A DNA stretch of 64,000 nucleotides from Lentinus brumalis (lineage: Eukaryota > Basidiomycota > Agaricomycetes > Polyporales > Polyporaceae). The stretch's first letter is position 1, and every line of letters starts with the position of its first letter. The stretch covers positions 620,001-684,000 of the forward strand of contig MARA01000008.1 in NCBI GenBank assembly GCA_001792895.1, given 5' to 3'. Below the pieces are notes generated by a model that ran no database searches, was not told the origin of the DNA, and saw nothing but the letters and a program-made list of their open reading frames with translations. Below, piece by piece: positions 33,534-45,071 of this stretch. The position numbers were made by a program, and so were the translations under genes.

Positions 33534-34115
33534 CGTGGGTCATTCCTCGATGCTGGGTGGATTTAAATGTGAAGGACATAAAGGATGAGGAGGATGCGCT
33601 GCGGGCGTATCTAGGGGTGGGATGGTGATTTAAACCTGTAAAGCCTAGTGGAAGTTCGCGAAAGTGCGGATCAGAAACGAAGTTCGTAAATTTTGAGCGA
33701 AGTCATTCGCGTACTTAAACGAGGGCTATATCACAACATTCTGCATTCATCCGACTTGCACGTGTAGTTCTCTCATGTTTCAAGCCGCATACAAGTGCGC
33801 ACGCCTTGGGGTCGTGCAGATGGTGACAGGTGTAGTCTTCGATCCGCTTCTGTTGCGGTCTGTTCGACAGAGTCGTGTCTTCTGCTGAAAGAAGTACTAC
33901 TTCCCGCTGCATGGAATGTCCTTGAAACGATTACTCACTACTGCAATCCCATATATGGGTCTCCGGCCCTAAGTTGAGCAAGGCTGTCATATGTTCGTTT
34001 CAATATGATGACGTGTTTAAGTACAGTTCGTTCATTAAGATCAGTAGGGACTCGCAATAAGTCAATGCTTGGTAGATGTATTCCGGCCTGGCAATATGTA
34101 TGTGCTTATGAGTAG
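33534..34115. other. Intergenic spacer, AT-rich
   Basis: About 0.6 kb between divergently oriented hypothetical genes. Only short open frames without recognisable content occur. Confidence 0.4.
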
Positions 34116-35037
34116 ATGACTTACTACACTCCGAGTTTAGTACCCGTCACCGTGAGAAGACGACGCCCCACTGGTGGCTGCAGGATCTTCTCTTCGCGTT
34201 TCCGCTGCGTCTGCCTAGGTCTGCCTCAACGACCGTACCTATCGGCTACTATATGTGTGAGTAAGTCAAGACTTCGACATTCATGTGCTCACATTCTTCA
34301 TACCCACGTTAGCCTTCAAGTTACTTAGCCCGAGTCCCTCGCCGCCACTCAGAGCCCGACTCCGGCATGACCTCATCCTTACGACGATCTCACCGGTGCT
34401 CGCCTCGTCGTCCGAGTCCGGTGCCACTACTGCACGAATCCGCTGGCAGCTCTACTCATCCCTGTCTCATCATACACTTCCGAGTCCTTGCCGTCACGTC
34501 ACCCACACTACTAGCAATCGCACCTCTCCCGCACTTCTATGCCGTTATACAAATGAACGCAGTAGCCATGACAACCCGCCTCGGTCTCGACGACGATGCC
34601 GTCGCGGAGGCGACCCCACTGAATATGCGGACGAAGAGATACTTATCTGGTGTACATGTCTCAGCCCGCAGGCCCGGGACTAGTGGTGTCGGTACGACAT
34701 GAAACCCGGGCCCATCGGCACCACCCTGCACGCACTCCCCACTGTGTCCGCAACCGCCGCGACACACCCATGTGAGGCAGCTAGTGAAGGCGTACCTAGT
34801 CTTCCCGGCGAGCCGTCCAGCACATACCGTCACATCGCTGAAGAACAAGGCATCACGACATCCACCGCACTTGACAGCCTCTCTCCGTTATCAGCCAGTA
34901 ATGCGACACGCCCGCCTGTCGCATTTGCTCATAGTAGTATCCCATCCATCCTCGATGTAGTCGCAACCACCCACGTCTTCGGCTGGGATACGGACCGCCC
35001 AGACGATCTTCTTCCCTTGTGGACGCGAGTGGCCTGA
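34116..35037 (+). CDS. Hypothetical Ser/Thr/Pro-rich protein, exon structure uncertain
   Basis: Plus-strand open frames cover this stretch. A Ser/Arg-rich frame (SPSPSPPLRARLRHDLILTT, YADEEILIWCTCLSPQARD) ends near 34681. A separate ATG frame at 34699-35037 (MKPGPIGTTLHALPTVSATA ... FGWDTDRPDDLLPLWTRVA, 112 aa) follows. They may be two exons or unrelated. On the other strand a frame at 34891-35250 reads GGRCFLTFKDDFTPDAQCMA and could equally be real. No domain was recognised; the true strand is undecided. Confidence 0.3.
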
Positions 35038-35456
35038 CATCGAAGAGCAGTTCGTCAGCAAACAGAACATACCGAGTCCACTGGAGTTCGAGGAAGAAGT
35101 TCGAGTTGTACGCTCGATTATCACTCGTGCAGTGGCACGCCGCGCGGCGTAAGTTAGCGGAGAGGGCAGTGTCGCCATGCACTGCGCATCCGGCGTGAAG
35201 TCATCCTTGAAAGTGAGAAAGCATCGTCCTCCTTTGCTAGTAGCCGTCACAATATGTCACGGTATGTGTCTTGATTGTCGTTAGGTATACATAGCTGAGA
35301 TTGCCTATCCAGAAATAAATACCCTGCAGCGAAAAGTCCAATCCAACAGTGAACATCGTAAGCGGCGTATCCTCCCGTGCGTCATGTTCACGTCACTAGA
35401 CTGCAAGTATCCCGTCATTAAGCCACTCCCTCGCCCAGCGGACCAAATACGAGTAC

Positions 35457-36668
35457 TCACGGCTTGCGACATATCCCTGCGGTAGCCAACTCACGTCGCT
35501 CTTTATCACCCTGATCGCTGACGTCGTGCGCATTGTGAATACGCCATTGGCCTTGTCCCGCGTCCGGTGCCAACTCAGCGGACGTCAGAAAGAATCTCTT
35601 GAGGGACGGGCGCACATGCTTCATCGCCGCCAACAATTCTTGCAGCCGGTTCCAACGTACGTGCTCCAGGAAGACTGCCCATGCAGCGCACGCAGTCCAG
35701 GAAAAGTCAATCGATAACACCTCCAGACCGTCAGCGATGTACGGCGCGTGCGTGAAGAAGGTGAGGATTAACTGACAGCGCAGCGGTGTATTAGCGAACT
35801 TGAAGTTCGTTCTGACTGTACAACTCACCGATAAGACATGGTAGGCCTCGTCGTAGAAAAGCGACACAATGTCCGCTGGGACGACCAACCCCAGGAACGT
35901 CAGGTTGGGGAACGCAACTGCGATCGCCCACAAGAATCCTTCGCCGTACAGAGAGTTGAAAACGCAAGAGAACGCCTTGATTGCGCCTCCGCGCCCGCTC
36001 TCTGTAAGTGCGTCCAAGACCGTCGTCATTTCCTCCCGGCTGACGCTCTCATCTAGGATGACCGCGCGCAGCGATCTCCACTTGCCAAGCTCTGCGAGCA
36101 CCTTGTAGCTCGAGAGCTCCAAACCGCGTAGTTGAGGGAGAGTGAAGGCGCAGCTGGTATTCCTCGGCCGGTCGATGGCGCTGTCGAAAGCCGCTGCGAT
36201 GGGGGATGGCGATATCCGGGCCAGACCTCGACGCTTCAGAACTGCTGAGAGGGCTTTGACTGCGCGGTCATGGATGTCAATATGGAGGTGCCGCAGATCC
36301 GTGGTGCGCAGCAACACGTCAGCGAGAAGCGGGAACACTCGCAGATCTTCATCTGCTGAAGTGGATACATAGGAGAGACAACGAACGAAGCATGCAGGAG
36401 GACGACGAGAATGGGTTGCGGACGTCGGCTGGTAGCGTAGGAGTAGCGCAGCGAAGATTTGAGGACCGTCGCTGTGCGTCGCGGAGATGCTGTGGTAAAG
36501 CAGCCGGCTGCCAATCTCATTGAACTCCTTGCAGGTCCGTACGAACGTCTTCAAGTCCTGGACTGCCAGTAACACCGCGATGCGCGCGTGTATCTCGAGG
36601 GGGAGAGCTGCGCCGGAGGGATTGAGCGTGAATGGGAGATGGGGACAGAGAAGGTCTGGACCCTGCAC
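35457..36668 (-). CDS. F-box family protein (polypore-type expansion)
   Basis: The main exon carries LPFTLNPSGAALPLEIHARI, AVLLAVQDLKTFVRTCKEFN and LLYHSISATHSDGPQIFAAL (F-box), then LRVFPLLADVLLRTTDLRHL, LHIDIHDRAVKALSAVLKRR, LPQLRGLELSSYKVLAELGK and VAFPNLTFLGLVVP (LRR-like strands). An intron 35772-35828 (GTGAGT...GTCAG) removes 57 nt in frame and joins HVLS to LILTFFTHAPYIADGLEVLS. The first codon of the open frame is not ATG, and a stop lies just upstream, so a short first exon is missing; a CAG acceptor lies right before GPDLLCPHL. It is homologous to the gene at 39.6-40.8 kb along its length. SCF receptor function is inferred only. Confidence 0.65.
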   Translation of the reverse strand: MQGPDLLCPHLPFTLNPSGAALPLEIHARIAVLLAVQDLKTFVRTCKEFNEIGSRLLYHSISATHSDGPQIFAALLLRYQPTSATHSRRPPACFVRCLSYVSTSADEDLRVFPLLADVLLRTTDLRHLHIDIHDRAVKALSAVLKRRGLARISPSPIAAAFDSAIDRPRNTSCAFTLPQLRGLELSSYKVLAELGKWRSLRAVILDESVSREEMTTVLDALTESGRGGAIKAFSCVFNSLYGEGFLWAIAVAFPNLTFLGLVVPADIVSLFYDEAYHVLSVSCTVRTNFKFANTPLRCQLILTFFTHAPYIADGLEVLSIDFSWTACAAWAVFLEHVRWNRLQELLAAMKHVRPSLKRFFLTSAELAPDAGQGQWRIHNAHDVSDQGDKERRELATAGICRKP

Positions 36669-37037
36669 CGCGGAACCAGGCTGTTCAGGCCGGTGGTCTC
36701 TATGTTAGACGTGGACGGTGAGGAGATGCTCGGTACGATAGAATAAGTATTTCTCACCGTCTTGTGCGGGCACGGGTTCTGTACATGTGAGGTGACGCAG
36801 ATTGCATGATAGGGAACCCCCCACACGGCGAGAGCAATAAGTACACGTCCGTTGACGCACTCGAGACCATCCCCTCAGACTGCACAGTTGTAGCTTTGGC
36901 GATGCCCCTCCATGTTATCTTGTTGTAGTTGTTCTTTCGGAATTCTTTTGCGTCAGATCTGAAACGAGAACAGACATGTTCCTTATTTCCAATAACTTAT
37001 TAGTAATGCCAGCTGAGACGCTAACCGAATACTAGCA

Positions 37038-38591
37038 TCAAAACAGTACAGCATCCCTACTCTCCCAAGGTTCTACCAACACGAGGTCATCGTCGCAGCG
37101 ATGAAGGAAGGGAAGGCATGTCATTGCCGACACATCTTCGCGCTGCGTGTGATCCAGCGTCATGAGAGTCATGCAGAGCTGCAGATACTGGGTATCGAAC
37201 ATGAGGGCCTAGATGCCTGTCAGGAACACTGTCCGTCCACCTGTCCGGTTATCAGAATAACGCTCACCGACAACGGCCATGCGCTCATGACCCTCTTTAC
37301 TTCTGCCTTGCAATCTACGCCTGGGGCCGGAAATCGAACACGGACTGGTGCGGGGGGTCGACGATGAATCTTCCGACAAGTACTTGCTCCGCGCGCTCCG
37401 CTACAGCTTCGGGAAAAGGCCCCAATACTCGCTCTACCAAGGCCAGACGCTCGATATCCGTCTCCGTATAGTGGAAGAGTGGACGGCCCAGATAGAGTTC
37501 CGCCATCACACACCCCATAGCGAACGCATCTACGGAGGTTGTCCTCGGCAATCCTGTAAAGACTTAGCGTCAGCACTACCGTGCGCCACCGGCTAGCCTC
37601 ACCGCTCACCTAGAGTCACCTCCGGAGCCCGATAACAGTTCGAACCGACCAGGCCCACTCGCTCGCTCCGAAGATCTACGGCATCCGCAAAGTCAACAAT
37701 ATACAGCTCTACACTCTTAAGCTCCATCTACACAACACCGGTCAGCCTTCACATGTCCCATCGCGACGAGATGCTGGAGTAACTACCTTGGTAAAGAAAA
37801 ACTCATCGCGTCGCATCCGCCGAGACTGGACGATCTCCGACGATCGCAACACAATGTTTGCGGGTTTGAGGTCGGTATGTACGATCTTGAGCACGTGCAG
37901 AACTGCAATGTGGCCCTTGTCAGCGTCGCGGTACTTGTCCGACTTGAGCAAGTCTAAGAACGGTTTAGTCACATTGTATCCCTCTCAACAACTGAATCCC
38001 GATCTCCCGCAAATGACGCTTTGGCAGCGGATGCAGACATGCCATTGTAAGAACATCAAACAAGTTGATGCCCCCTAAGTCGAAGGCGAGATAGCGCAGA
38101 TTGTTGTGCTTGCCGGTGTCGAAGAGACGTGGAAAGAGACTGCGGACAGTAGAGTCAGCAGGAAGGTGACAGACATAGAATCGAAACACTCCACTTCAGA
38201 GCTCGACTAGGACTAGCAACAATCCTCCGATAGATCTCCACCTCACGGACAATCTTCTGATCTTGCAGATCAGTCGCAGTGTTTGCAATCTTAATAGCAA
38301 CGACGACTCCGGAGCTGTTGTCTATGGCGCGTAACACTGCTCCTGTGGAGCCCACGCCCAGGCAGTCCTGTACATCGTCTGCACCGGAGTCAACTCATGA
38401 ACAGAACCGGCAAGCAAGGACGGCTGCACTCACATCGGTCCCCTATCGTGGATCCGCCTTCCGGGCATCCCCGACTGTCGAGCACTGAGGTCAGAGGCGT
38501 CAGAAAAGATAGGGAACGTGAAACTGACGTACAAGTCGAGAAGCGCATCACTTCCGGTAAGCAGGACAGGATTGAAAGTGACGCTCTCCAT
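37038..38591 (-). pseudogene. LAMMER/CLK-like protein kinase, apparently frameshifted
   Basis: The reading starts at ATG 38591 (MESVTFNPVLLTGSDALLDL). Landmarks in order are the glycine loop LGVGSTGAVLRA, the VVVAIKIA lysine, REVEIYRRI, FDTGKHNNLRYLAFDLGGIN, the catalytic loop IVHTDLKPANIVL, the metal loop VDFADAVD (Ala in place of the DFG glycine) and YRAPEVTL. The LAMMER-like helix ERLALVERVLGPFP follows, then VKRVMSAWPL, and in the last exon LCMTLMTLDHTQREDV, ending at TGA 37038-37040. Most introns are clear. Two joins need a one-base frame correction with no plausible intron: near 38195 (after RRIVASPSRAL) and near 37330 (FDF to PGVDCKAEVKRV). Family knowledge: LAMMER kinases phosphorylate SR splicing factors. 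The lesions suggest a recent pseudogene, or sequencing errors in an active paralogue. Confidence 0.6.
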
Positions 38592-39622
38592 AGTATGACC
38601 AGGCTGAACGGGCGCAGATGGAATTTGTACCTTTCATGTTGACGCGCAGTCTGCGCTGTCCGGTCCTTCCTCATGCAACATTGTAACAGCGAACACTCTT
38701 GGATGTGTGGTAGGCTGATTGAAGCATTCATGGTCTAGATCGAGCGACAAGGCCGCTAGGCTTCGGCTTTTCCCGACAGCGATCTGACCCAACATTCACC
38801 GATAAAACACATCCGGTTAGCTACTGCCACGGAGTTTCCGAAGATGTCCATTACATCCCTAAGTATACGAACTAAGCATCGTAGGGCGTCAGCACAACTG
38901 ACACGCTAGCCCGTTCCATACGTACGGTTCCACCAGTGGCGTTGTCACCTGCGTATGTACTGCGCGATTCCAGCACTATGAGTGATCGCTCCTGCTTGCC
39001 TGATTGTGGTTGTCAGCGTTCAATAACATCGTGTCATGCACGCAGAACTGACCGCGGCGGTACATATGGATCCACAAACAGCGCTACTCTGATAGCCATC
39101 ACTGCTACGATGAAACACCCGCGATCGGGCAGTTCCTATCATGGAAGCGAAGTCCGGGCAGTCACGATCATCTGGACATCCGCGCAATCGGGCTACAATG
39201 GCCACCATGATTGAGCCGTCGCCGTACCATCACAGACTGACAGAAACTCACGTTGATAGCCTGCAACTATGCTGCACTGATACATGCTGATCGGCCTGGT
39301 GCGCCGCTAGCTTCGCAAACGTCCGCACATTGTTCCGCGGCGGTCTAACCATTTGTCGGCATTCCTTCGCGGAGTCTTCAGCCAGAACGACCGACAAGCG
39401 TGCTGGTTTATGGGAATCATCAGCGTCGCGCTCTTGACTTGACACAAGCACGTATATTCAAGATGGAGGATACCATGGACACGCGAAGCGGTAACTGGCT
39501 TGAAACTAGTCGCACTTTGAAAGAATACCTACAGCCGTAACACTTCTTCCCCTCTACACCTCGTCTTCATAGCTACCGTGACATCGTCGTTAACTCCGTC
39601 CCCGATGAAGAAAATTGTGAAC
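38592..39622. other. Intergenic region
   Basis: About 1 kb with short frames on both strands (for example minus 39451-39248 and 39208-39020) that have no recognised content. It probably holds the kinase promoter and the terminator of the F-box gene. Confidence 0.4.
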
Positions 39623-40834
39623 TCACATATCTCGGCCCAAACCACAAGTGCCTTCCGTGACACGCTCTTCCGGCTCCACGGTACCCACACGCCACGACTC
39701 GTCCCGGCGGTCCCGCACTATCCTCAAACAGCTCAGCAAGAATCTGTCTAGGTACGGTCTCTGCTCCACCGCACGTCCGAGGTGGCGCACGACGCGGCTG
39801 ATAGTTTCCTGCCCTTCGTAACAAGCACACCACCCGGATTCTACCGAAAGAACCCGTATCCCCGGCAGGACAGCTTCGCTGCTCGCCAGCGTTTCGAACA
39901 GTAGCTACGTTCCCCAGATGAGTAACAAAGTGCCAATGTACACAGAACGACGCTCACGTACCTCTGTGACGACCAATGTCTGCTCGTGGTCGTGAGGTGG
40001 TAACGCAGCAACGACGATGTTGAGGTACTGCAACCGAGGGAAAACCTCGGCGACGGCCCGTATGAATCCGGGAACGTGATCGGTCAAGACAGTGCACGTC
40101 AAAGCGGCGACCCGGTCGGACGCGGCTGTATTGGAGAGCCGCTCGAGCAGTCGGATGAGCTGACCACGACTAGCAATTCCGTCCAGCACCAGGGACTCGA
40201 TGTGTCGATGTGCGGCAAGTGCCCCCAACACCTCGAAAGAAGATCCGCGTAGACACCGGAGGAGGGGTAGTGTCAACGTCGTCGCGCTGTATGTTCCGCT
40301 CGGAAAGTCGAATGCGAGGGATGCTCCTGAGATTGATACTCGAGCAAGCTCACGACGACGCAGCAGGTTAACCAAAGGACCCGCCGATTGCGGATGCACC
40401 TCGATATGGAGATAACGCAGACTATGAGCGTAACGGAGAACGTCGCAGAGAAGAGGGATAGCTCGGAGATCGTCTTGAGGGGTCATTCCGCTATACTGCA
40501 GTTTCTGAAGGAAGAGGACTGGAGGGAACCGGATATGCGTGGATGACTGCACCATGAGGCGGAGTAGTAGTGCCGTGAGGCGCTGACGTGCGTTCTCTCG
40601 GTGAACCTTCAATGCATGGTACAATATCGAGGCACCCGCGTCGTGGAGCGCACTGCAGGTCCGTACGTAACTCCGAAGGTCGTGAGTGGGGAGCAGGCCA
40701 GCGATACGGACATACAGCTCCATCGGAAGCGGCGCTCCAGTCCTATTCAGCGTCGAAGGACGACGAAGCCAGACGGTGGCGCGAACAAGGGACCTGAAAA
40801 GTTTCCGCAGAACTGTCAAAATGCTGTGGGCCAC
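39623..40834 (-). CDS. F-box family protein (polypore-type expansion)
   Basis: The main exon (about 40834-39962) begins after a CTTAG acceptor, so a small upstream exon with the ATG is not placed. It carries LRRPSTLNRTGAPLPMELYV, RIAGLLPTHDLRSYVRTCSA and ILYHALKV (F-box), LRAIPLLCDVLRYAHSLRYL, HIEVHPQSAGPLVNLLRRRE, LPLLRCLRGSSFEVLGALAA and VFPRLQYLNIVVAAL. Intron 39905-39961 (GTACGT...CGTAG) leads to a last exon 39904-39623. That exon reads LLFETLASSEAVLPGIRVLS and ends TEGTCGLGRDM with TGA at 39623-39625. It is close to the 35.5-36.7 kb gene and more distant from the 26.7 kb gene. It contains no lesions. Confidence 0.68.
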
Positions 40835-41574
40835 CTAAGACGTTGGACATGGAGAGCGGGTGACATCCACGTACCAATCCATTTGGACAGCACAACGGAA
40901 GTTGCGGGCAAGTACGGGCCATGCGCTGTAACACATCGGAGGTCATATATGGAAGTGTCCGCAGAGTGCCCATCACTAACCCGTCTTCAACCACAACGCG
41001 CCATCCACGCTTCCCAGGAGTGATCAGCGATAGACCGACACAAGGGGAAGAGCGATCCAGGAGTAGTGAATGTGATGGACAGACAGAGGCGGTGCGGTGT
41101 ACGTAACTCCGAGCTCATCTGCATTAGTACGCGCTGAAGTCACTGGTTCAGAGCGCACACTAGACATACCACGGGGCTACTGACCGCTTCCGTTATGCAA
41201 CACCCTACTTCCCCATACTTCCCCACAATCGACAGCGTCCGAGCTCACAAAGGTACAAATCCGCTGCTGCGCGGACATAAATAGTTACATTAACTCGCTA
41301 CACGTACAAGATGCAGGAAGTGGTGTATGAATGCTAAGAACGCAAGGACCGTATCAAACGAATATCAAAGCAATAAGTTACCAACCATAAATTACGGCAC
41401 TCCGCGCACACAAGACCCAGCTTGAATCACAGCCGACCGCCACTGAGTACCTCTAGCATGTACGAGTCTGATAGCGCACCAGTCATCATCGACGGGACTT
41501 GGACGCGTTTCGACGGCCTCTACGACTACCAGCGCCTCTAGACTCCTCGTCACTGGCGGCAGGTGTCGGAGGAG
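40835..41574. other. Intergenic spacer
   Basis: About 0.7 kb. A minus-strand frame at 40994-40743 (MVEDGLVMGTLRTLPYMTSD) might supply the missing 5' exon of the F-box gene. Nothing else is supported. Confidence 0.35.
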
Positions 41575-43157
41575 TCAGGGGGAGTTCTCCGGCGACCCAC
41601 GCACGTTCCGTTTACGTTTGCCGCTTTTGTAGGGATGTCCGGCACTGTCCCGTGTATCTTCCGATCCAGAACTCCTCCGGACTCCGTCCTGGCTGCCATC
41701 CGACCGGGTCGTACTAGAAGCTGAGGCACTAGACGAACGACGCTCGAAGCTCACGGGTGGCTTTCCATCAAAGAACGGTCCGAGGTCCTCGAACGGCTCT
41801 GCGCCCGAGTCCTGGTGTAAGCGACTCTCCTCCGTGACTGTCACGTCATCCACATCCATCGCGGCTACGGAGGACGCGATGGCTGACATTCCGGATGATG
41901 AGGAACTTGATCGTGAACTGCGCGCTGGACCGGGAGCCGGCATACTTGGACGAACCCGATCCATGTCACGGACACGGAGAACGGGTTTCGGCGGCGCAGG
42001 TTCCACAGCAGCCGCTTTCGAGACAGCCTTCTGGGAAGAGCGGTCCTGGCCTACCGAATGAGATGTAAGCGATCGCAATGCAACCACCCCTAACGACCGC
42101 TTTCCCGTACCTGCAAGCCTCTCTCCCTCCATCAACGCAGGCCTCGTTACTTGATCAATCGTAGGTGGACCGGACTCCAACGCGTCGCTGACAAGGCGCA
42201 TGACGGGCACAACACGGACGACCTCGACAGGAATAAGTTCCGTGTACCACATTGTGGAAGTGACAACCACAGAGACGATGAAGTGGACCATGACGACGTC
42301 GCCTCGACGGAGGGTATCGGGATCGCTGTTCTCAATGTTACTGACGACTTCACCGTCAAAGGAGAACACCCGAGGCCGATTCGGGTTTGCACGGTAAATC
42401 CTCGATCTCTTCTCCGCTGCAATGACCCATTGATGGAGGTGCGACGGCGGAGGCGGTTTAGGTTCGCCACTGTTGACACGGAGGAACATTGGTGCCCGCA
42501 TCCAGTACCGCCATGTATAGGCCGGATCATTACCAGACTGATATTCGCGCCGAGGTAGACCGAGCGGGTTGAACCCTGGTACCGTGACGACGTGCTCCTC
42601 GAACATCTAATAATGGATCGCATCAATTCCGCATCATACAGTGATGCACGCTTCGACATCTTCACCTGTTGCAGATGAAAGAGAGACTTGTCAACCGCTG
42701 TGTCCATCGCATATGCGTACTGGCACTTCCATGTCGCGAAGCGTTCGCTGAGGCCCATCACGTCAAAATGTGCTAAAGCGCATCGGCCTAAGAACACTCA
42801 CATCCGTTCCGAAGGTAGATCTTCGGGGATTGGAAAGCCGTTAGGGATGAGGTTTCCAGAGAAGTAGTCGTCCGCCATGGAAAAGATCGCAGCATAGGTA
42901 AACACTGCGACCTGGTCTGCGTTCCGCATGTATAGCTGTACCCCGAGTGACCGTCAGAACTTAGTACACAACTACAATCTGCGATATCTTGTGCAGTCAC
43001 TTACAGTCCAACGTGACGTGTTCTGTTTCCGCAATTCTACGATTGCGTCGCCTGTGCCGAGAGATCGTATAGCAGGCTCATAGGGGACATCCGCATCTCG
43101 GAACTTGAGCGGATTCTCGCGCCACCAGTCAAGGCTTTCTTGAGTGTCTGCGTTCAT
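41575..43157 (-). CDS. Hypothetical protein with Ser-rich, basic C-terminus
   Basis: Exon 1 (43157-43005) starts at ATG: MNADTQESLDWWRENPLKFR, then AIRSLGTGDAIVELRKQNTS and RWT. An intron (42936-43004) leads to LYMRNADQVAVFTYAAIFSM with GNLIPNGFPIPEDLPSERM. A third exon gives VMGLSERFATWKCQYAYAMD and LYDAELMRSII. The large last exon (from about 42606) gives HVVTVPGFNPLGLPRREYQS, TWRYWMRAPMFLRVN, GDVVMVHFIVSVVVTSTMWY, then a long Ser/Pro/Arg tail with a serine run and GKRKRNVRGSPENSP at the end. The junctions of exons 2-3 and 3-4 are not fully resolved. No known domain was found; the basic Ser-rich tail suggests a nuclear or nucleic-acid-associated protein (inference). Confidence 0.6.
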
Positions 43158-44013
43158 GTGGAACAGCGGTAGTGTATGTTCGATATGAGGGTGTTGTGTG
43201 GGCAGTGGAGTAGTAGCAAGTGAGGTGCGAGCACGACATGGTTCTCTTTATATACACCAGCTCTCCTAGGCCCAAGCATATAAGTATCGCGTCTGTTAAA
43301 CGAGGCCTGAGACGTATACCTTCTCATAGCCATTCCTACGCAAGTCATCCGAGAGCCCAGCTGCTCGAGTACCAAGCTCTGTGCAACATGTCAACATTGC
43401 GATCACCCTGACCTTCGACATGTCCGCAATCAACTTCAATCCACACGCACGGAGCAGTTGTCAACTCACCTTCTCAACCCGACTGAAGAGAAGAGTAGAT
43501 GGCAGATGAGCGGAGTCCCCCTTGTTCGAGCCGGTTTCAACTTCAAGTTGCACCTAACTCGCTCGGTTATCTCCGGCGCCGGCGCCTAAATCACCTCCCA
43601 AGTGTCAGTCGGAGTCAACTCTCGCTCATGTTCTTCCCATTCGAACTTCTCCGCAATCCATCGTCCATCAAGCCTCCGGATGGACGTCAGTCCGTTTCGT
43701 ATGCATCACTTGTAAGTTTTTTCGTGAAGTTCCGTGTACTCAGTCTCACGTTTGAGCACATCTCCAGTAAGCAACACCAGACAACGGCCGGCCTGCGATG
43801 CTGATGGCCTAACCACATACGGCGCAGTGCACGCCGTCTTCTCCTGCCTCCTGTGCATAGCCGCAAGATGCTATAAGCTCTCCTCCGGGACTACCTACCT
43901 ATTCGTCACCAACAAGTGCGTGCTTCCTGTCACCCAATACCCCCTCTTCACTTCAGACACGTCGTCTACGGTTACTCGGCTGTACCCCGGTCCTTAACAC
44001 CCTCTCTCATAAC
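43158..44013. other. Divergent intergenic region
   Basis: About 0.85 kb between divergently transcribed hypothetical genes. It holds the TATA box noted separately. Open frames at 43499-43997 on the plus strand have no recognisable content but could be leader exons of the 44014 gene. Confidence 0.4.
43245..43254 (-). promoter_or_regulatory. TATA box of the 41575-43157 gene
   Basis: On the minus strand TATATAAAGA lies about 90 bp upstream of the ATG at 43157, a usual core-promoter distance. Confidence 0.5.
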
Positions 44014-44619
44014 ATGACAGAGGTTTCTTCTTCAAATAGACGGACAATCCGCTCCTGGAACGCACAGGTCCGAGCCGCCTATAGCACGGTACGTAACGTA
44101 ACATCTCTGCTCCCGTCCCACGCACTCACGGTTCCGCAGGGCTTGATTTCCCACCACGTTCGCGGCCTACTCTATCCCACCAGCTGTGCCTCACCTGTCA
44201 CGGTCCTAATTCCGATCGCGGAAGGAGTCGATCTCGAGATGCTCGAGCGATGCTGGATCGACGACATCAGCGTGGACCACTGGTTCCCAGGCGGTTGGCA
44301 CGCCAAGCGTATCTGTACAATGCCTGGAACGTCTTTCCGTCTCCGCAACCACTATACCATATACACATCACTCGTGCCCCGTCGCCATCCCCGCAACACG
44401 GCACTTCGGCGCCTTGGCGTACCGCATTTTCGGGGCAACGTACTGATACTCCGTACCGCGGCTCGAAACCCATACGAGCTCACCCACGTCAACGGGGCAG
44501 AGCGTACCTTGGTAGACTTCATCGTTACACGGTACCGTTTCCGCAGAGTCACCGTTCTGTCAATTGATCTCCTTTCTCTCAGCTCTCTGTCTCGCCGGCG
44601 TCGTTCCGCACCACACTAG
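44014..44619 (+). CDS. Hypothetical protein, compact basic
   Basis: ATG 44014 opens a 201-codon frame: MTEVSSSNRRTIRSWNAQVR, ALTVPQGLISHHVRGLLYPT, VTVLIPIAEGVDLEMLERCW, VDHWFPGGWHAKRICTMPGT, YTIYTSLVPRRHPRNTALRR, LGVPHFRGNVLILRTAARNP and GAERTLVDFIVTRY. A 35-nt GTCACC...CTCAG segment near the end could be an intron that changes the last residues. The protein looks folded and single-domain, but no family was recognised. No signal peptide or membrane segment is seen. Confidence 0.55.
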   Translation: MTEVSSSNRRTIRSWNAQVRAAYSTVRNVTSLLPSHALTVPQGLISHHVRGLLYPTSCASPVTVLIPIAEGVDLEMLERCWIDDISVDHWFPGGWHAKRICTMPGTSFRLRNHYTIYTSLVPRRHPRNTALRRLGVPHFRGNVLILRTAARNPYELTHVNGAERTLVDFIVTRYRFRRVTVLSIDLLSLSSLSRRRRSAPH

Positions 44620-45071
44620 TCGTAGCTCGCTGCTAGGCTACGGACTAGGTCGTTTCCGTATTCTAGCCTGTAAGTAATCTAGGTCCTCTGAGCGTCGTGT
44701 GAACGTCGTGCCAACCTTTGCCAGAAACAGTGCAATCTCGTGCCAACCTGTACCTACACGCGACGCATCAGACATACCACAACTGTCCTCTGCCCTACTA
44801 CAGTCGCACTATCATTCACACTTGTCTAATCTGAGTTCATCACCGCAGTTCAACGCCACCACCTCAGCTCGTTACGACTAGTGTCGTCGTTGACCCCATA
44901 CTGACTAGCACAGTGACACCTTATCTCCCCTACACACCGAAAGCAGCAAATGTTTCCAACGTCCCCCCGTACGGCCACTGTTCTTCATACTCGGCCGAGC
45001 CTGCAAACGTGCACGCGCTACAGACTATCGTTAATAATTCGTTACAATACTAAGCCTGTACTGCAGCGCAC
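44620..45071. other. Intergenic spacer (convergent)
   Basis: About 0.45 kb between converging genes. Nothing supported is seen. Confidence 0.4.
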
